DNA of 64,000 bases. Source: Planctomycetota bacterium. GTDB taxonomy: Bacteria > Planctomycetota > UBA1135 > GCA-002686595. Below the pieces are notes generated by a model. It saw only the letters and a program-made list of their open reading frames with translations. It had not been told where the DNA came from and ran no database searches. The stretch lies in NCBI GenBank assembly GCA_016714045.1, contig JADJNY010000015.1:855353-919352 (forward strand), given 5' to 3'. The position numbers were made by a program, and so were the translations under genes. The stretch's first letter is position 1; every line of letters begins with the position of its first letter. Positions 27,435 through 36,200 of this stretch are shown here, piece after piece.

Positions 27435-28148
27435 TCACTCGTCGTCTGGCCTCGGAAGCCGCGGCAACCCCGCGAACAGGGCCTCGTCGACGACGGTGGC
27501 GCGCCGCCAGAGCTGGCGGTGGACCTCGGTGAAGGCCTCGGCGATCTCCGCGTCCTCGATGGCCAGGAGGTGTCGGAGCAGGTAGCGGCCGGCGTAGCCC
27601 TCGCCGTCCACGGCGGCGTCACCGGGGACCGAGAGGATGGACCAACGCTCGTCCACCACGACGAAGCTGAGCCGCATGACGTCGGCACGGTCGGGCAGGA
27701 TCACGCGCTGTTGCAGGCGCTCGTGCCGGCCGAAGCGGTGGACCCAGTCGTAGGCCCCCGGGGCATGGTCCGGGCGGATGAAGATGATCCTGCGGAGCTC
27801 GACGCCGCGGTCGAGGAGCGTGCGGTAGAGGCCGAGCAGCTCGTCACTCGGGGAGTCGTCGTCGGTGTGCAGCAGCAGGAGGCTGCGCGTCGCACGCCGG
27901 AAGAACCGCGCGTAGCCGGCGCCGCGAAGGGCGCCGTCTCGAAGGAAGGTGAACCTGGAGCGGCGAGCGTAGACCAGGAGCCCCGCGAGGTAGACGAAAG
28001 CGAGGTACCCGAGCGTGAACCAGGCCAGCGGCCGCTTCTCGACGCCGAAGAAGGCGAGGGCGCTCGTGGAGAGCGCGAAGATGCCGAGTGTGACCTCGAT
28101 CTCCGGGAGGCTGAAGGGGAACCACCGTCGACATGGGCTTGGAGTCAT
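27435..28148 (-). CDS. two-TM membrane protein of unknown function
   Basis: A 237-residue protein with transmembrane helices at about 16-34 and 42-60, then a soluble cytoplasmic domain of about 170 residues (L-L-L-L-H-T-D-D-D-S-P-S, I-F-I-R-P-D-H, and a W-S-I-L-S-V strand with a following helix) whose layout faintly recalls a PLD-like half but lacks an HKD motif. The ATG at 28148 has GAGGGG eight bases upstream. Last gene of a leftward operon; its start overlaps the preceding small membrane protein (ATGA). Confidence 0.55.
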   Translation of the reverse strand: MTPSPCRRWFPFSLPEIEVTLGIFALSTSALAFFGVEKRPLAWFTLGYLAFVYLAGLLVYARRSRFTFLRDGALRGAGYARFFRRATRSLLLLHTDDDSPSDELLGLYRTLLDRGVELRRIIFIRPDHAPGAYDWVHRFGRHERLQQRVILPDRADVMRLSFVVVDERWSILSVPGDAAVDGEGYAGRYLLRHLLAIEDAEIAEAFTEVHRQLWRRATVVDEALFAGLPRLPRPDDE

Positions 28149-28393
28149 CGTCCGCCCCTCGAGGCTCGGGTCTCGCCCTGCGCGCGGCCGTCCATCCCGT
28201 GTTCGGCCTGGGTGGCCGGCCCGCCGAGCGCAGATGGCTCCCGGCCATGGCGTGCCGCCCTCGAGGCGAACGAGACAACGACGAAGAGCACGGCGACCAC
28301 GACCACCCAGAGGACCCACTCCTCGACCCGCGGGCCCGCAAGTGCTCGCCGCTGCCGGCGCATCTCCTCGAAGACGAGGCCCTTGTCCCGCAT
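28145..28393 (-). CDS. small single-TM protein
   Basis: An 82-residue protein starting M-R-D-K-G-L-V-F-E-E-M-R-R-Q, with one strongly hydrophobic helix (about 26-43) and a polar C-terminus. It overlaps the next gene by 4 bases and follows the HNH gene after 2 bases, so it is translated as part of the same leftward operon. The function is unknown. A longer open frame upstream is antisense noise. Confidence 0.55.
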   Translation of the reverse strand: MRDKGLVFEEMRRQRRALAGPRVEEWVLWVVVVAVLFVVVSFASRAARHGREPSALGGPATQAEHGMDGRAQGETRASRGGR

Positions 28394-28395
28394 GG

Positions 28396-28782
28396 TCACC
28401 CCGTCCGCTGGACGCGCAGGTCGTCCAGCTCCTCTTGCGTCGCGCCGGCGGCGAGGAGCAGTTGCAGGTCGTGGAGCAGCACCGTCGCGTGGGCGTGGAA
28501 CCAAGGGGGGATGCGGCCGAGCGTCTTGTAGGCGTCGGCTCTCAGCGACTCCGCCCGCTCGTGGCAGTCGTCGCAGAGGCAGTACAGCGCCTCGTCCGGG
28601 TACTCCCACGGCATCAGGCCGCGCTCGTACCAGCCGTGGTGAACCTGGAGGTTCACCTCGCCGGTGCCGCAGCCTTCGCACTTCCATTCGGCGCGCTCGA
28701 GCACCCGGAGGCTCACGCGCTGCCAGCGCGGATCCCTGAGGCGCTCCATGTAGTCCTTCTGTCCCTTCGTCCTCCTCGTCAT
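28396..28782 (-). CDS. HNH-type protein
   Basis: A 128-residue protein starting M-T-R-R-T-K-G-Q-K-D-Y. The central C-E-G-C-G, then V-H-H-G-W-Y and later C-D-D-C-H (about residues 36-76) give two CXXC pairs and a His-His as in small HNH nucleases that coordinate a structural zinc. The central Asn is not obvious, so nuclease activity is uncertain. The start overlaps the stop of the upstream gene (ATGA), which decides it against a start six codons earlier. Confidence 0.6.
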   Translation of the reverse strand: MTRRTKGQKDYMERLRDPRWQRVSLRVLERAEWKCEGCGTGEVNLQVHHGWYERGLMPWEYPDEALYCLCDDCHERAESLRADAYKTLGRIPPWFHAHATVLLHDLQLLLAAGATQEELDDLRVQRTG

Positions 28783-29498
28783 GCGCCTCCTACACAGCAT
28801 TCAGGTTGATCTCGATCGGCCTCGGCGAAGGGGTCCACGTCGAGGAACGTCGGGACCACCTTCCTCCGGGCCGGCAACGATGAGAGCGGGACGGGTGCGA
28901 GCGCCTGGGTCTTGCGCTTCGCGTTCACGGCGCGCGCGATCTCGCCGTACTGCTTCTTGACGCCGCGGTAGGGCTCGAACGGGAGGTTCGCGTACTCCCA
29001 GCGCAGGTTCTCGACGTTGCGCTTGCAGGCGATGTCGAGGAAGTAGGCCTTGAGGCCGAGGAACTCGTCCTTCTGGATGCGGACGGACACGTGGTCGCGG
29101 CCGGTGTTCGACGAGCGGCGCAGGCCGATCTGGTATCCGGAGTAGCGCAGCGGCTCCTCGCGCAGGTCCTTGATGCGCGAGCCGCGCTTGAGGCGCAGCT
29201 CGCGAGGCCACTGCTCGCGCTCGAACCACAGGTTCTGGCCGGGCGTCGCCAGCATCACGAAGAAGCGGCGGTGGCGGACGTACTGGACGCTCGCGATGCC
29301 GCGGCTCTTGCGGCGGTAGCGCTGGAACTTGCTGAGCGAGAGCCCGTAGGCCTCGAGCAGCTTCCGGTCGGTGTCCTCCGGGGTCCGGCCGGTCGGGATG
29401 TGGCCGGTCACGTAGAAGACGTAGCCGCGGTTCGCGACCTCACACGCGACGCGCTGGACGAACGCGCGGATGGACTTCACCTCGTACTGGTATGTCAT
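28779..29498 (-). CDS. hypothetical protein, first gene of the HNH operon
   Basis: A 239-residue basic protein (M-T-Y-Q-Y-E-V-K-S-I-R-A-F at the start), soluble and rich in Arg, Lys and aromatic residues, suggesting nucleic-acid binding. Motifs such as Y-V-R-H-R-R-F-F-V-M-L-A and L-R-R-S-S-N-T-G-R-D-H are visible but match no family I recognise. It leads a four-gene leftward operon (this gene, HNH, small TM, two-TM protein) in which each junction overlaps or nearly overlaps. The hairpin-rich non-coding tract starts just upstream, so its mRNA or regulation may involve that region. Confidence 0.55.
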   Translation of the reverse strand: MTYQYEVKSIRAFVQRVACEVANRGYVFYVTGHIPTGRTPEDTDRKLLEAYGLSLSKFQRYRRKSRGIASVQYVRHRRFFVMLATPGQNLWFEREQWPRELRLKRGSRIKDLREEPLRYSGYQIGLRRSSNTGRDHVSVRIQKDEFLGLKAYFLDIACKRNVENLRWEYANLPFEPYRGVKKQYGEIARAVNAKRKTQALAPVPLSSLPARRKVVPTFLDVDPFAEADRDQPECCVGGA

Positions 29499-29514
29499 TC
29501 AGCCTTCTCATTCC

Positions 29515-31310
29515 CACCCCCGTCTCGAATGGGAGGTGTTTGGTCGTGGGCACACCTCTCCGAAGCCCGGCCTTCGAAATCGAATCCTTCTCACCGAGGA
29601 GCGAGTCTCCGAGATCATCCCGCCGCACGTTCCACCTACCTGGTAGCGCGCGCGGCGGGGGACCGATCTCGTGCCCTTCGTCCGCGTCCATGTGCGGGCG
29701 AAGGACTTCCGTTCCTCGGAACCGAACCGTTCCAAGCTCGACGCATCCGCGCGGAGCGCGACTGCGTTGCTCCCATCATGGTGGTTGCACCATCTATGGA
29801 AGTCGCTCGGTACGAACCCAAGTTTCGCCGCGATGGAGCGCGAGATACACCTCGAGCCACCATCGCCAGTCCGGTGTCAGGGAAGGATCTCGTTTCACCG
29901 AGACTCCTCCGCTCACAGCGAACAACAGCCGGGACGGGGCCAGGACTCTTTTTGGTCCTCACCCCGTCCCGACGGCCGAGTCAGTGCTGCATCTGGCTGG
30001 TCGCTTCTTTCCTCCTGGCATCGACCACGGGAACCACCCCACGGTCGCCAACGTGTCCTCCACTGCCTTGCAGAGGTTCACTCCTCGGGTTTGCGTCGCC
30101 GCTCCCGAAGACCACGCGCGGACATGGACCGCGTCGTACTCGAAGCTCGCTCCCAGTCTCGGACGTTTCGGACCGAGGTCCTACTTCCACGAGGCCGACT
30201 ATTGCCCCGCACCGGGTGACCATACCCGGAGGTCCGAGACCTTCCCCGTTTAGCGTGTCGTGTCGCAACAAGGGTCACGCCCCTGGCAGACCGTTTCCCA
30301 GTCTGCGCTCGATGTGCCGAGAGGTCCCGCTTCCACGCGTTCACCTCGCCCTCCACCGCCTTGCGGGCCGGTGGGTTTCCCCAGGTAGGAGCAACAGGCT
30401 CCTGGATTCGGCGAACGGAGTCCGGGCCACAAGCGGTCCGGACCGAGACGCTCCTCTGCGAGGAGACGCTCCACATCAAGATTCTCGGGGGAAAGCTCTC
30501 GTCCCCCTTGCTGCTCACCACCAATCGGACACTGGCGCATCCGACTCTCACAGTTGAGCTCTTCACGTCCGCGGTTGCCGCCTCTTCGCCTTCCCAGGCG
30601 ACGAGCGACTTCCGCGGTACCCGACCAGAGTCTTCCGGCCGGTTCCTCCTGTCGCCAGGAGGAAGCTCCCTGCGGTGGACGAGGTTGCGATGCCGTTCGT
30701 GGACTCCGGATCGGACTCCACGCGCCAAGGCACCTACCCCCTCGTGCGGATTCTCACCGCTTCACGAACACGCGACCCGCGCTCTCCGACCTGGAGAGGA
30801 GCGGGCTTGTCACGGTCGCCCCGCCACGGCGGGGTCTTCGACCCATGGACTCGAACTTCGGGATTGCTCGTTCTGCATTGCAGGGCGAAACCGCGCGAAA
30901 AACCTCCTTTCAGGTTCGCGGGAAAACACCACACCCTACACGTGACTTCGAACGCATTGCTCCGAAGAGCCGTCCTCGCACTGGACGAGCCCGGTATTGA
31001 CCCAGGCATCCAGCGCTACCAGCCAAGGTTCCAGTGATCGAGGTGGTCGACCTCGATTGCCGCAGCAGGGTTCCTGGTTAGGGAGCTGCCACGTCGGAGA
31101 CCTTCAGCACTGAACTTCGCTCAACGTTCTGGCCGTACGCGGTCACAGTTCTGCCCGCGCTGCACCATGGAACACAGCGACATCCCCTTGCGGGGTACCC
31201 GAGCAATAGCACGGATCGGCAACCCTAGTCACGTTGGGAGACGCGCACGGCCGCGTGTGACTAGCGTCAGGAACTCCTGTACCCTCGATCGCGAGTAGAA
31301 GGACCACAGG
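29515..31310. ncRNA. candidate very large structured RNA region
   Basis: About 1.8 kb without a credible protein gene. All six frames give Ser/Arg/Pro/Thr-rich, family-less translations, and GC is lower than in neighbouring genes. Compact hairpins follow one another. Examples are GGGACGGGG/CCCCGTCCC around 29932-29970, the 9-bp stem TTCCTCCTG/CAGGAGGAA around a 4-base loop near 30644-30665, GTCCGGGCC/GGTCCGGAC near 30420-30443, TCGTTCTGC/GCAGGGCGA near 30868-30889, and CTAGTCAC/GTGACTAG near 31225-31264. Loops reading as GNRA on the minus strand (GCGA, GCAA twice, GGGA) suggest leftward transcription, while several G-U pairs fit the plus strand. Strand is therefore undecided. I find no rRNA, tmRNA or RNase P signatures. 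Confidence 0.45.
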
Positions 31311-31406
31311 TTCGTCTCCTTCCAGCCCGGCTGAAGCTCAACCGATCGCGGCCTGCGCCGCTCCGCTGAGCTTCAGCATGGTGCTGACGCAATCGGAAGG
31401 AGACTC
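31277..31406 (+). promoter_or_regulatory. SD-sequestering hairpin leader H1 (before radC-like gene)
   Basis: GTCTCCTTCC (31314-31323) is perfectly complementary to GGAAGGAGAC (31395-31404), which contains the ribosome binding site. Inside it an 11-bp perfect stem pairs 31330-31340 with 31367-31377. The 5' part holds TGTA, then TCGA, then CGAGTAGAAG, shared with leader H5. Confidence 0.7.
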
Positions 31407-31880
31407 ATGGGTTGCAAGGACAAGGGCACCCTGATTCGTCGGGTCGTGTCTCGGTTCGAGGAAGTGGTCTGCGAGTCGAGCGAGCTCTGCGATCTGTACG
31501 GTTCGCAAGCCCGCATGGCTAGCGCCGTCGCGAGCTTGCTCAGGCCGCACCTCGAGCACGAGACCCAGGAGCGGTTCGTCGCCCTCCTGTTGAACGGCAA
31601 GCATCGAGTGATGGGCTTTGCCGAGGTCTCGCGAGGAACGCTCACCGCGTCCCTCGTGCATCCCCGGGAGGTGTTCGCTCCGGCGCTGCGCGAGCACGCC
31701 GCCGCGATCATCGTCGCCCACAACCACCCGAGTGGCGACCCCGAACCCTCGCTCGAGGACATCGAGGTCACGCGACGACTGCACGAGGCCGGCAGGATCC
31801 TGGGGGTGCCGTTGCTCGACCACATCATCGTGGGCGAGGGCGGATCCTTCACGAGCCTGCGCGAGCGTGTCGGACTGTAG
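31407..31880 (+). CDS. RadC/JAB-domain protein
   Basis: A 157-residue MPN+/JAB protein with the JAMM metal site H105-x-H107-P-S-G and S115-x2-D118. It is the truncated form lacking the helix-hairpin-helix region of chromosomal RadC. Such short RadC-like proteins are widespread on plasmids and integrative elements beside anti-restriction genes; their biochemical role is unsettled. The ATG follows GGAAGGAG, which is buried in the leader hairpin. A 10-bp terminator hairpin follows the stop. Confidence 0.8.
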   Translation: MGCKDKGTLIRRVVSRFEEVVCESSELCDLYGSQARMASAVASLLRPHLEHETQERFVALLLNGKHRVMGFAEVSRGTLTASLVHPREVFAPALREHAAAIIVAHNHPSGDPEPSLEDIEVTRRLHEAGRILGVPLLDHIIVGEGGSFTSLRERVGL

Positions 31881-31893
31881 ATGCCAGACCTGG

Positions 31894-31927
31894 TCGGACG
31901 AGGCTCGAACACCGAGTCCTCGTCCGA
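31894..31927 (+). terminator. terminator after radC-like gene
   Basis: Perfect 10-bp stem TCGGACGAGG (31894-31903) with CCTCGTCCGA (31918-31927), followed by a weak T-rich stretch (CTCTTTC). Confidence 0.6.
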
Positions 31928-31979
31928 TCGGGACGCTCTTTCGTCGAAGGTTTCGTGGTCCCTCTTCTCAATCCCCGAA

Positions 31980-32882
31980 TCACCGTCGTCCTGTGCGAGC
32001 CCTGAGCTCGTCGACCTTCGCCTGGGGCGATGCGCAGGCAGTCACGGCGGTACGAGCGCGTGCGAGGGCGTCCGCGATCGGTTCCTGGACGGGAGTTCCA
32101 CTGGCCACGCGGGAACGCGCGTCGAGGAGCCGGAGCTCCTCGCCATGATCCGTCGAGAGCTTCGCCTGTGCGAGGCGGATGCACTCCTCGTACAGCCCGT
32201 AGAGCTCCGCCATCTGCTTCAGCCCCTCGACCTTGTCCAGGGCCTGTACCAGGCGGAACAGCTCGAACTTCGCTGTGTACATCGCGGCCAACGCGCGCGT
32301 CTTCGCCTGGGCAAGCTCGAGCGCGCCGAGCGTGGCGGGGTCGCTGGACCGAGCACGCAAGAGCTCCAGCATCCGTCCGGCGTCCTCGGCCTCGCGTGCG
32401 TGGGCTATGCGCTCGCGGTCCACCTCCTGCATCCGGTTCACCGACGACGTGCGGTCGCGCTCCATGTGATGGAGCTCGTGGGCGAGCAGCGATGCCAACG
32501 CGGGCACGTCGGCCGGCCTCGGCCGGTTCAGGTAGACGTTGCCCGACCGCACGCTGAAGACGCCCTCGATGTCCTCGGGTAAGGGCCCATCGTCTGCCGG
32601 CATCCGATCGGAGGGCACGTAGGGCGCGACGCGCATGAGGGACCGACGCGGATCGTCGGGCGCGAGCGAGGACTCGACCAGGTACAGCGCCGCGTTCAGC
32701 GTGCGGACCTCTTCCGGCGTCCAATCGGAATCTGCCGCCGTGACGATCTCGGGCCAGTCGGCGGGGACCTCGAGCCCGGTCCTCTGGACATGCGTCGGCT
32801 CGACGCTTCCTCCGCATCCGGCGAGCACGACGGCGAAGGGCACGGCAGCCAGGAGTGTCCGGAGCAGGGTCACGGGGATCAC
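31980..32882 (-). CDS. lipoprotein with HELHH metallopeptidase motif
   Basis: A 300-residue predicted lipoprotein. It has a signal peptide with lipobox V-L-A-G-C (Cys23), then a domain with the zinc motif H-E-L-H-H (about 135-139) in L-A-S-L-L-A-H-E-L-H-H-M-E, followed by helices with E-R-I-A-H-A-R-E-A-E-D that may carry the third ligand. It would sit in the periplasm or on the outer membrane. The substrate is unknown. It could be an entry-exclusion or envelope factor of the element or plain cargo. It is convergent with the radC-like gene and divergent from the ArdC-like gene. Confidence 0.6.
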   Translation of the reverse strand: MIPVTLLRTLLAAVPFAVVLAGCGGSVEPTHVQRTGLEVPADWPEIVTAADSDWTPEEVRTLNAALYLVESSLAPDDPRRSLMRVAPYVPSDRMPADDGPLPEDIEGVFSVRSGNVYLNRPRPADVPALASLLAHELHHMERDRTSSVNRMQEVDRERIAHAREAEDAGRMLELLRARSSDPATLGALELAQAKTRALAAMYTAKFELFRLVQALDKVEGLKQMAELYGLYEECIRLAQAKLSTDHGEELRLLDARSRVASGTPVQEPIADALARARTAVTACASPQAKVDELRARTGRR

Positions 32883-33045
32883 GCCTCTGAAGTGTACGAG
32901 GCCTTGCGTGAGCTGCTCACGGACCGGCCACCTGCTCAGGCCTGTCGCGAACGTCGATGTCCGGCTTCCCGTCTTCCTCCTCTCGTCCGCTCTTCAGCGC
33001 CCCGGCGGGTGAGCGCTGAAGAGCGCGCTCGCTACGGAGGACGAC
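32883..33045 (+). promoter_or_regulatory. SD-sequestering hairpin leader H2 (before ardC-like gene)
   Basis: TCCTCC (32975-32980) pairs with the ribosome binding site GGAGGA (33036-33041), extended by GTC/GAC with one mismatch. The inner stem is a perfect 13-bp repeat (32988-33000 with 33013-33025), and the loop ends in GTGA. Upstream, GCCTC (32883-32887) and GAGGC (32898-32902) enclose TGTA. Confidence 0.7.
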
Positions 33046-34143
33046 ATGCAAGACGACATCGACGAGACCGAAGGGCCCGAACCAGCGCCATGTTCCACGG
33101 CGGCTGAGACAGGCCATAACCATCCACAGCCTCGCTGCGCGATCGGGCAATCGATCGACGGCGAGGGCGCGTCATGCGAGCCGGCAACGGGGTCGGTTCA
33201 CCCGAAGGTTCCCAAGCAGAAGGGACGCATGACGATGGCAAGGGAAGATCTCTACCAGACGGTCACCGACACGATCGTGGCCGAGCTGGAGCGAGGCGTC
33301 GCGCCGTGGGTTCAGCCCTGGCGGACGCTCGATGCACGCTTCGGGGGTGGGCCGTTCAACGGCCACACCTCTCGAGGCTACCGTGGAGTCAACGTACTCC
33401 TCCTCCTCATCACCGCGATGAAGAGGGGGTACCAGGATCCGCGCTGGTTCACGTACCGCCAAGCGCAGACGCTCGGCGCACAGGTCCGGCGCGGAGAGAA
33501 GAGCACGCAAGTGATCTTCTGGAAGCAGCTGAAGGTCCGGGAGAAGGCGAGCGAGACGGCCGAGGACGACAGGAAGAGCATCCCGCTCCTTCGGTCCTAC
33601 GCTGTCTTCAACGCCGAGCAGTGCGAGGGCATCCCCGCGCTGGCGAAGGTCGAGGAGAAGGCTCCGGAACTCCGGCACGCCGAAGAGGAAGCGCTCTTCG
33701 TCCGGCACCGAGTCGATGTCCGGCATGGAGGCAGCCAGGCGTTCTTCGCGCCAGCGCTCGACTTCATCCAGATGCCGACGGTGCAGGCCTTCGAGAGCGA
33801 GGAGCACTACTGGGGCACCAAGCTCCACGAGCTCACGCACTGGACCGGCCACAAGTCACGGCTCGATCGCGAGCTCGGCAAGCGGTTCGGCACGGAAGCC
33901 TACGCCGCCGAGGAACTCGTGGCCGAGATGGGCTCCGCGTTCCTGTGTGCGCACCTCGGCATCCAAGGGCGCCTTCGCCACCCCGAGTACATCGGGCACT
34001 GGCTGAAGGTCCTGAAGGATGACAAGCGCGCCGTGTTCAAGGCATCGTCACTCGCTCAGGCCGCGGCCGACTTCGTGCTGGACCGCCAGGTCGAGACCCC
34101 CGAGTCATCGGAAGCGGATCCGAGCGCCGAAGTGCGACCTTGA
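33046..34143 (+). CDS. ArdC-like anti-restriction protein
   Basis: A 365-residue protein. After a 60-residue polar leader comes the ArdC N-terminal ssDNA-binding domain (65-190: V-A-P-W-V-Q-P-W, N-G-x-x-S-R-G-Y-R-G-V-N, W-x-T-Y-R-Q-A, G-A-Q-V-R-R-G-E-K). A zincin-like metallopeptidase domain follows with H261-E262-L-T-H265 and the distal Glu in E-E-L-V-A-E-M. ArdC of broad-host plasmids protects entering DNA from restriction. The start at 33046 is supported by GGAGGA and by the leader hairpin that embraces it; M64 is an alternative. It probably shields the element in a new host. Confidence 0.8.
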   Translation: MQDDIDETEGPEPAPCSTAAETGHNHPQPRCAIGQSIDGEGASCEPATGSVHPKVPKQKGRMTMAREDLYQTVTDTIVAELERGVAPWVQPWRTLDARFGGGPFNGHTSRGYRGVNVLLLLITAMKRGYQDPRWFTYRQAQTLGAQVRRGEKSTQVIFWKQLKVREKASETAEDDRKSIPLLRSYAVFNAEQCEGIPALAKVEEKAPELRHAEEEALFVRHRVDVRHGGSQAFFAPALDFIQMPTVQAFESEEHYWGTKLHELTHWTGHKSRLDRELGKRFGTEAYAAEELVAEMGSAFLCAHLGIQGRLRHPEYIGHWLKVLKDDKRAVFKASSLAQAAADFVLDRQVETPESSEADPSAEVRP

Positions 34144-34224
34144 TCGTTCGAGGGCACGCAGGTTCGAACCCAAAGGTTCCTCCCCGTTGCCCTCACCTTC
34201 GCCAGGCCGCGGTCCGTATCGCGT

Positions 34225-34294
34225 TCCCTCGGCGAGTGGGGCACGATCGAACTGCTCGAACGAGTCCACCAGCGTCCTTCTCGAGGGAGATCCC
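34225..34294 (+). promoter_or_regulatory. weak SD-sequestering leader H3
   Basis: TCCCTCG (34225-34231) pairs with CGAGGGA (34282-34288), which includes the ribosome binding site of the gene at 34295. The inner hairpin is poor (CTCG/CGAG), so membership of the leader family is tentative. Confidence 0.4.
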
Positions 34295-34651
34295 ATGGCA
34301 CGAGCGCGACGGCGACCGATGCACTACCTGGCCACCATGCTCCATGACGGCACCGTGCTCGCGGCCTACCCGATCCGCAGGCCATCGCGCCAGGCGTTCA
34401 AGCAGGACAAGCTCCGCGTCGATCCGGACGGCGTCACCATCGAGCATGCCGAGTCCGGCAGCCAGCTCCGTGACGTCCAGAACGAGACGCGCACTCGCTT
34501 CCAGGACCTCATCGCCGCGAACCTGAACACCCGCCGCGCCATCCGGGCGATGGTCCTTCCCGATCTGGCCGACCTCCGGTCGGAGGTCCACGCGTTGCGT
34601 GCCCAGCTCGACCGAATCGAGGCCGCGCTCGCGGAGCAGCGCGGCGCGTGA
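34295..34651 (+). CDS. hypothetical protein with C-terminal coiled coil
   Basis: A 118-residue protein. The N-terminal basic segment (M-A-R-A-R-R-R-P-M-H-Y) is followed by a compact alpha/beta part and a C-terminal coiled coil (L-R-S-E-V-H-A-L-R-A-Q-L-D-R-I-E-A-A-L). The ATG follows GAGGGA. It lies 150 bases after the ArdC-like gene and converges on the Rep-like gene with a 10-base gap. I do not recognise the family. Confidence 0.5.
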   Translation: MARARRRPMHYLATMLHDGTVLAAYPIRRPSRQAFKQDKLRVDPDGVTIEHAESGSQLRDVQNETRTRFQDLIAANLNTRRAIRAMVLPDLADLRSEVHALRAQLDRIEAALAEQRGA

Positions 34652-34661
34652 CCTGGCCGTT

Positions 34662-35789
34662 TCATGCGGCGGCGCGCCACTCGTGCGCGAGTGCGGCGGG
34701 CCGCTCCCGGAACGCGGTCGGGCAGCGTTCGCGGTGGCGCGCCAGCGCCGCGCGAGCTCGCTCCTCCTCGGCGCAGGTGATGTGGGTCCAGAGCCCGCGC
34801 CTCACGATGGCGACGAACACTCGCACCGGGTCACGAGCCTTGCTGAAGCGCGCCCGGACCGCCGCGGCCAGGAAGTTCAGCACGTCCATCTCCGACTCCC
34901 GCAGCCATCTCCTGTCCACGGCTTGCCAGAACAGCGTTTCCATCCGTGCGAAGCGCTCGAGGTCCTCGCGCTGCACGTTGCGGAAGTCGGGTCCCAAAGG
35001 GACACCAGCTCGCGCAGTTCGCTGGTCTTCCAGATCCGAAGGAGTTCCAAGTCTCTTCACTGGGGGTGCAGAATCGATGCCGATCGGGTCCCTGCGGCGT
35101 GCAGATCCGTTCGCCCGCCAGGTGAGGTTCAGCTCGAAGTAGGAGCCGTCCCGGTTCAGCTTCCACTGGGACGAGCCCTCGTCGCGGGCGATGAGCCCCG
35201 TCGCGACCAGCGTGGCGCGCGCCGCCTTCACCGCTCGCAGGCTCACGGCGAAGACGTCGGCCACCCAGGTGGCCTTCAGCGTGCCGCGGTTCCTCACGGC
35301 TCCCGAGCCGCGCTCGAGGCTCAACCCCCGGAGGCCGTACGCGAGGAGGACCTTCGCGACGGCTGGCCGTGGGCAACGGGCCAGGAACCTGAGCCAAGGC
35401 CTCGGCACGGGGATCGGTCGGCTCCAGCTCCGGCTCGGAGACACGAGCTTCAGGAGCTCGACGGCGCAGGGCAGCGCCTCGTCGACCAGGCGCACGACGT
35501 CCCTTTCTCTCGTCACGAGCCCGGCCTTGGCGAGCCGCTTCAGGTCGGCCACGGCGACGGCCTCCGCCGTGCCCGTGAGCCTCGCGAGCTCCGCCGCGTG
35601 GACGGCTTCGCCCGCGCCCTTCGGCCTCTCCCCGCGCACGCGCGCCGCGGCCTCGCGCACCGCGAGTAACGCGACGCACGCGAAGTAGGTCCTGAGCGTC
35701 CGGTAGCGAACGAGGCCGTCGTCGTAGGCCGCGAGCGCGTTGCAGACGTGGATCGGTGTCATGGCTCGATAGCCACCGCGAATGTGCAT
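34662..35789 (-). CDS. putative replication initiator (two winged-helix regions)
   Basis: A 375-residue protein. Winged-helix segments lie at about 55-105 (A-E-L-A-R-L-T-G-T-A-E-A-V-A-V-A-D-L-K-R-L, A-G-L-V-T-R) and about 180-240 (L-K-A-T-W-V-A-D-V-F-A-V-S-L-R-A-V-K-A-A-R), a layout seen in plasmid Rep proteins. It is divergently placed from the ParA locus across an origin-like tract of repeats, which supports a replication role. The ATG at 35789 has AAGGAGG four bases upstream; a second ATG at 35759 lacks one. Confidence 0.55.
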   Translation of the reverse strand: MHIRGGYRAMTPIHVCNALAAYDDGLVRYRTLRTYFACVALLAVREAAARVRGERPKGAGEAVHAAELARLTGTAEAVAVADLKRLAKAGLVTRERDVVRLVDEALPCAVELLKLVSPSRSWSRPIPVPRPWLRFLARCPRPAVAKVLLAYGLRGLSLERGSGAVRNRGTLKATWVADVFAVSLRAVKAARATLVATGLIARDEGSSQWKLNRDGSYFELNLTWRANGSARRRDPIGIDSAPPVKRLGTPSDLEDQRTARAGVPLGPDFRNVQREDLERFARMETLFWQAVDRRWLRESEMDVLNFLAAAVRARFSKARDPVRVFVAIVRRGLWTHITCAEEERARAALARHRERCPTAFRERPAALAHEWRAAA

Positions 35790-35922
35790 CCTCCCTCCTT
35801 CTCGCCGAAGCGAGTCCGTTGCGAGCGACACGAACGGCGGCACCGCGATCGCGGTTGACAGGTCGTCGCGAATCGCGCTAGGGATAAGAAATCGATTGAC
35901 CCTGCGCGCCATGCGCGACCTG

Positions 35923-35945
35923 AAAGCGACCGCCTGTGTCGCTTT
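35923..35945. repeat. 8-bp hairpin in the rep-par intergenic region
   Basis: AAAGCGAC (35923-35930) pairs with GTCGCTTT (35938-35945), with outer CTG/CAG context. It is the left edge of a 470-base gene-free stretch between the Rep-like and HTH/ParA genes. Confidence 0.5.
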
Positions 35946-36200
35946 CTGCGTTTTCAGGGCCACCCTGCCCCGACATTGAGATTCACGCAAGACGCGATCG
36001 TCGCGGAAATCAGAGCGATCCTCGCAACTTGCGATGCTCCGAAGCTCGCAAGTCCGCTCCTTCGGAACATCGCGAGATCGCATGCTCCGAGTGCACGATG
36101 GTCATGAACTCGCAGATTCGGAACTTCTGAAGCTCGCGAGTCACGAACCTCCGAAGTTCTGAACTTCGGAGGGCGAGAGCGCGCGCACGACGCAGCGCGT
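35946..36200. other. origin- or centromere-like repeat tract
   Basis: This tract, less GC-rich than its surroundings, has recurring variants of TCCGAAGCTCGC and GGAACTTC in both orientations. At its end a perfect palindrome has 12-bp arms (36148-36159 CCTCCGAAGTTC with 36161-36172) around a single T. Its position between a Rep-like gene and parA is typical of an oriV with iterons or a parS site. Confidence 0.5.

Noticed and set aside
27519..28809. Rightward frames antisense to the HNH operon
   Set aside because: The leftward genes have coupled starts, ribosome binding sites and clear transmembrane or Cys motifs; the rightward frames do not.
29515..31310. Long open frames on both strands across the hairpin-dense region
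   Set aside because: Their translations are Ser/Arg/Pro/Thr-rich in every frame, match no domain I know and lack ribosome binding sites. High GC explains the openness.
29515..31310. Ribosomal RNA, tmRNA, RNase P or group II intron
   Set aside because: I looked for the sarcin-ricin, 530-loop, RNase P core and domain V signatures on both strands and found none.
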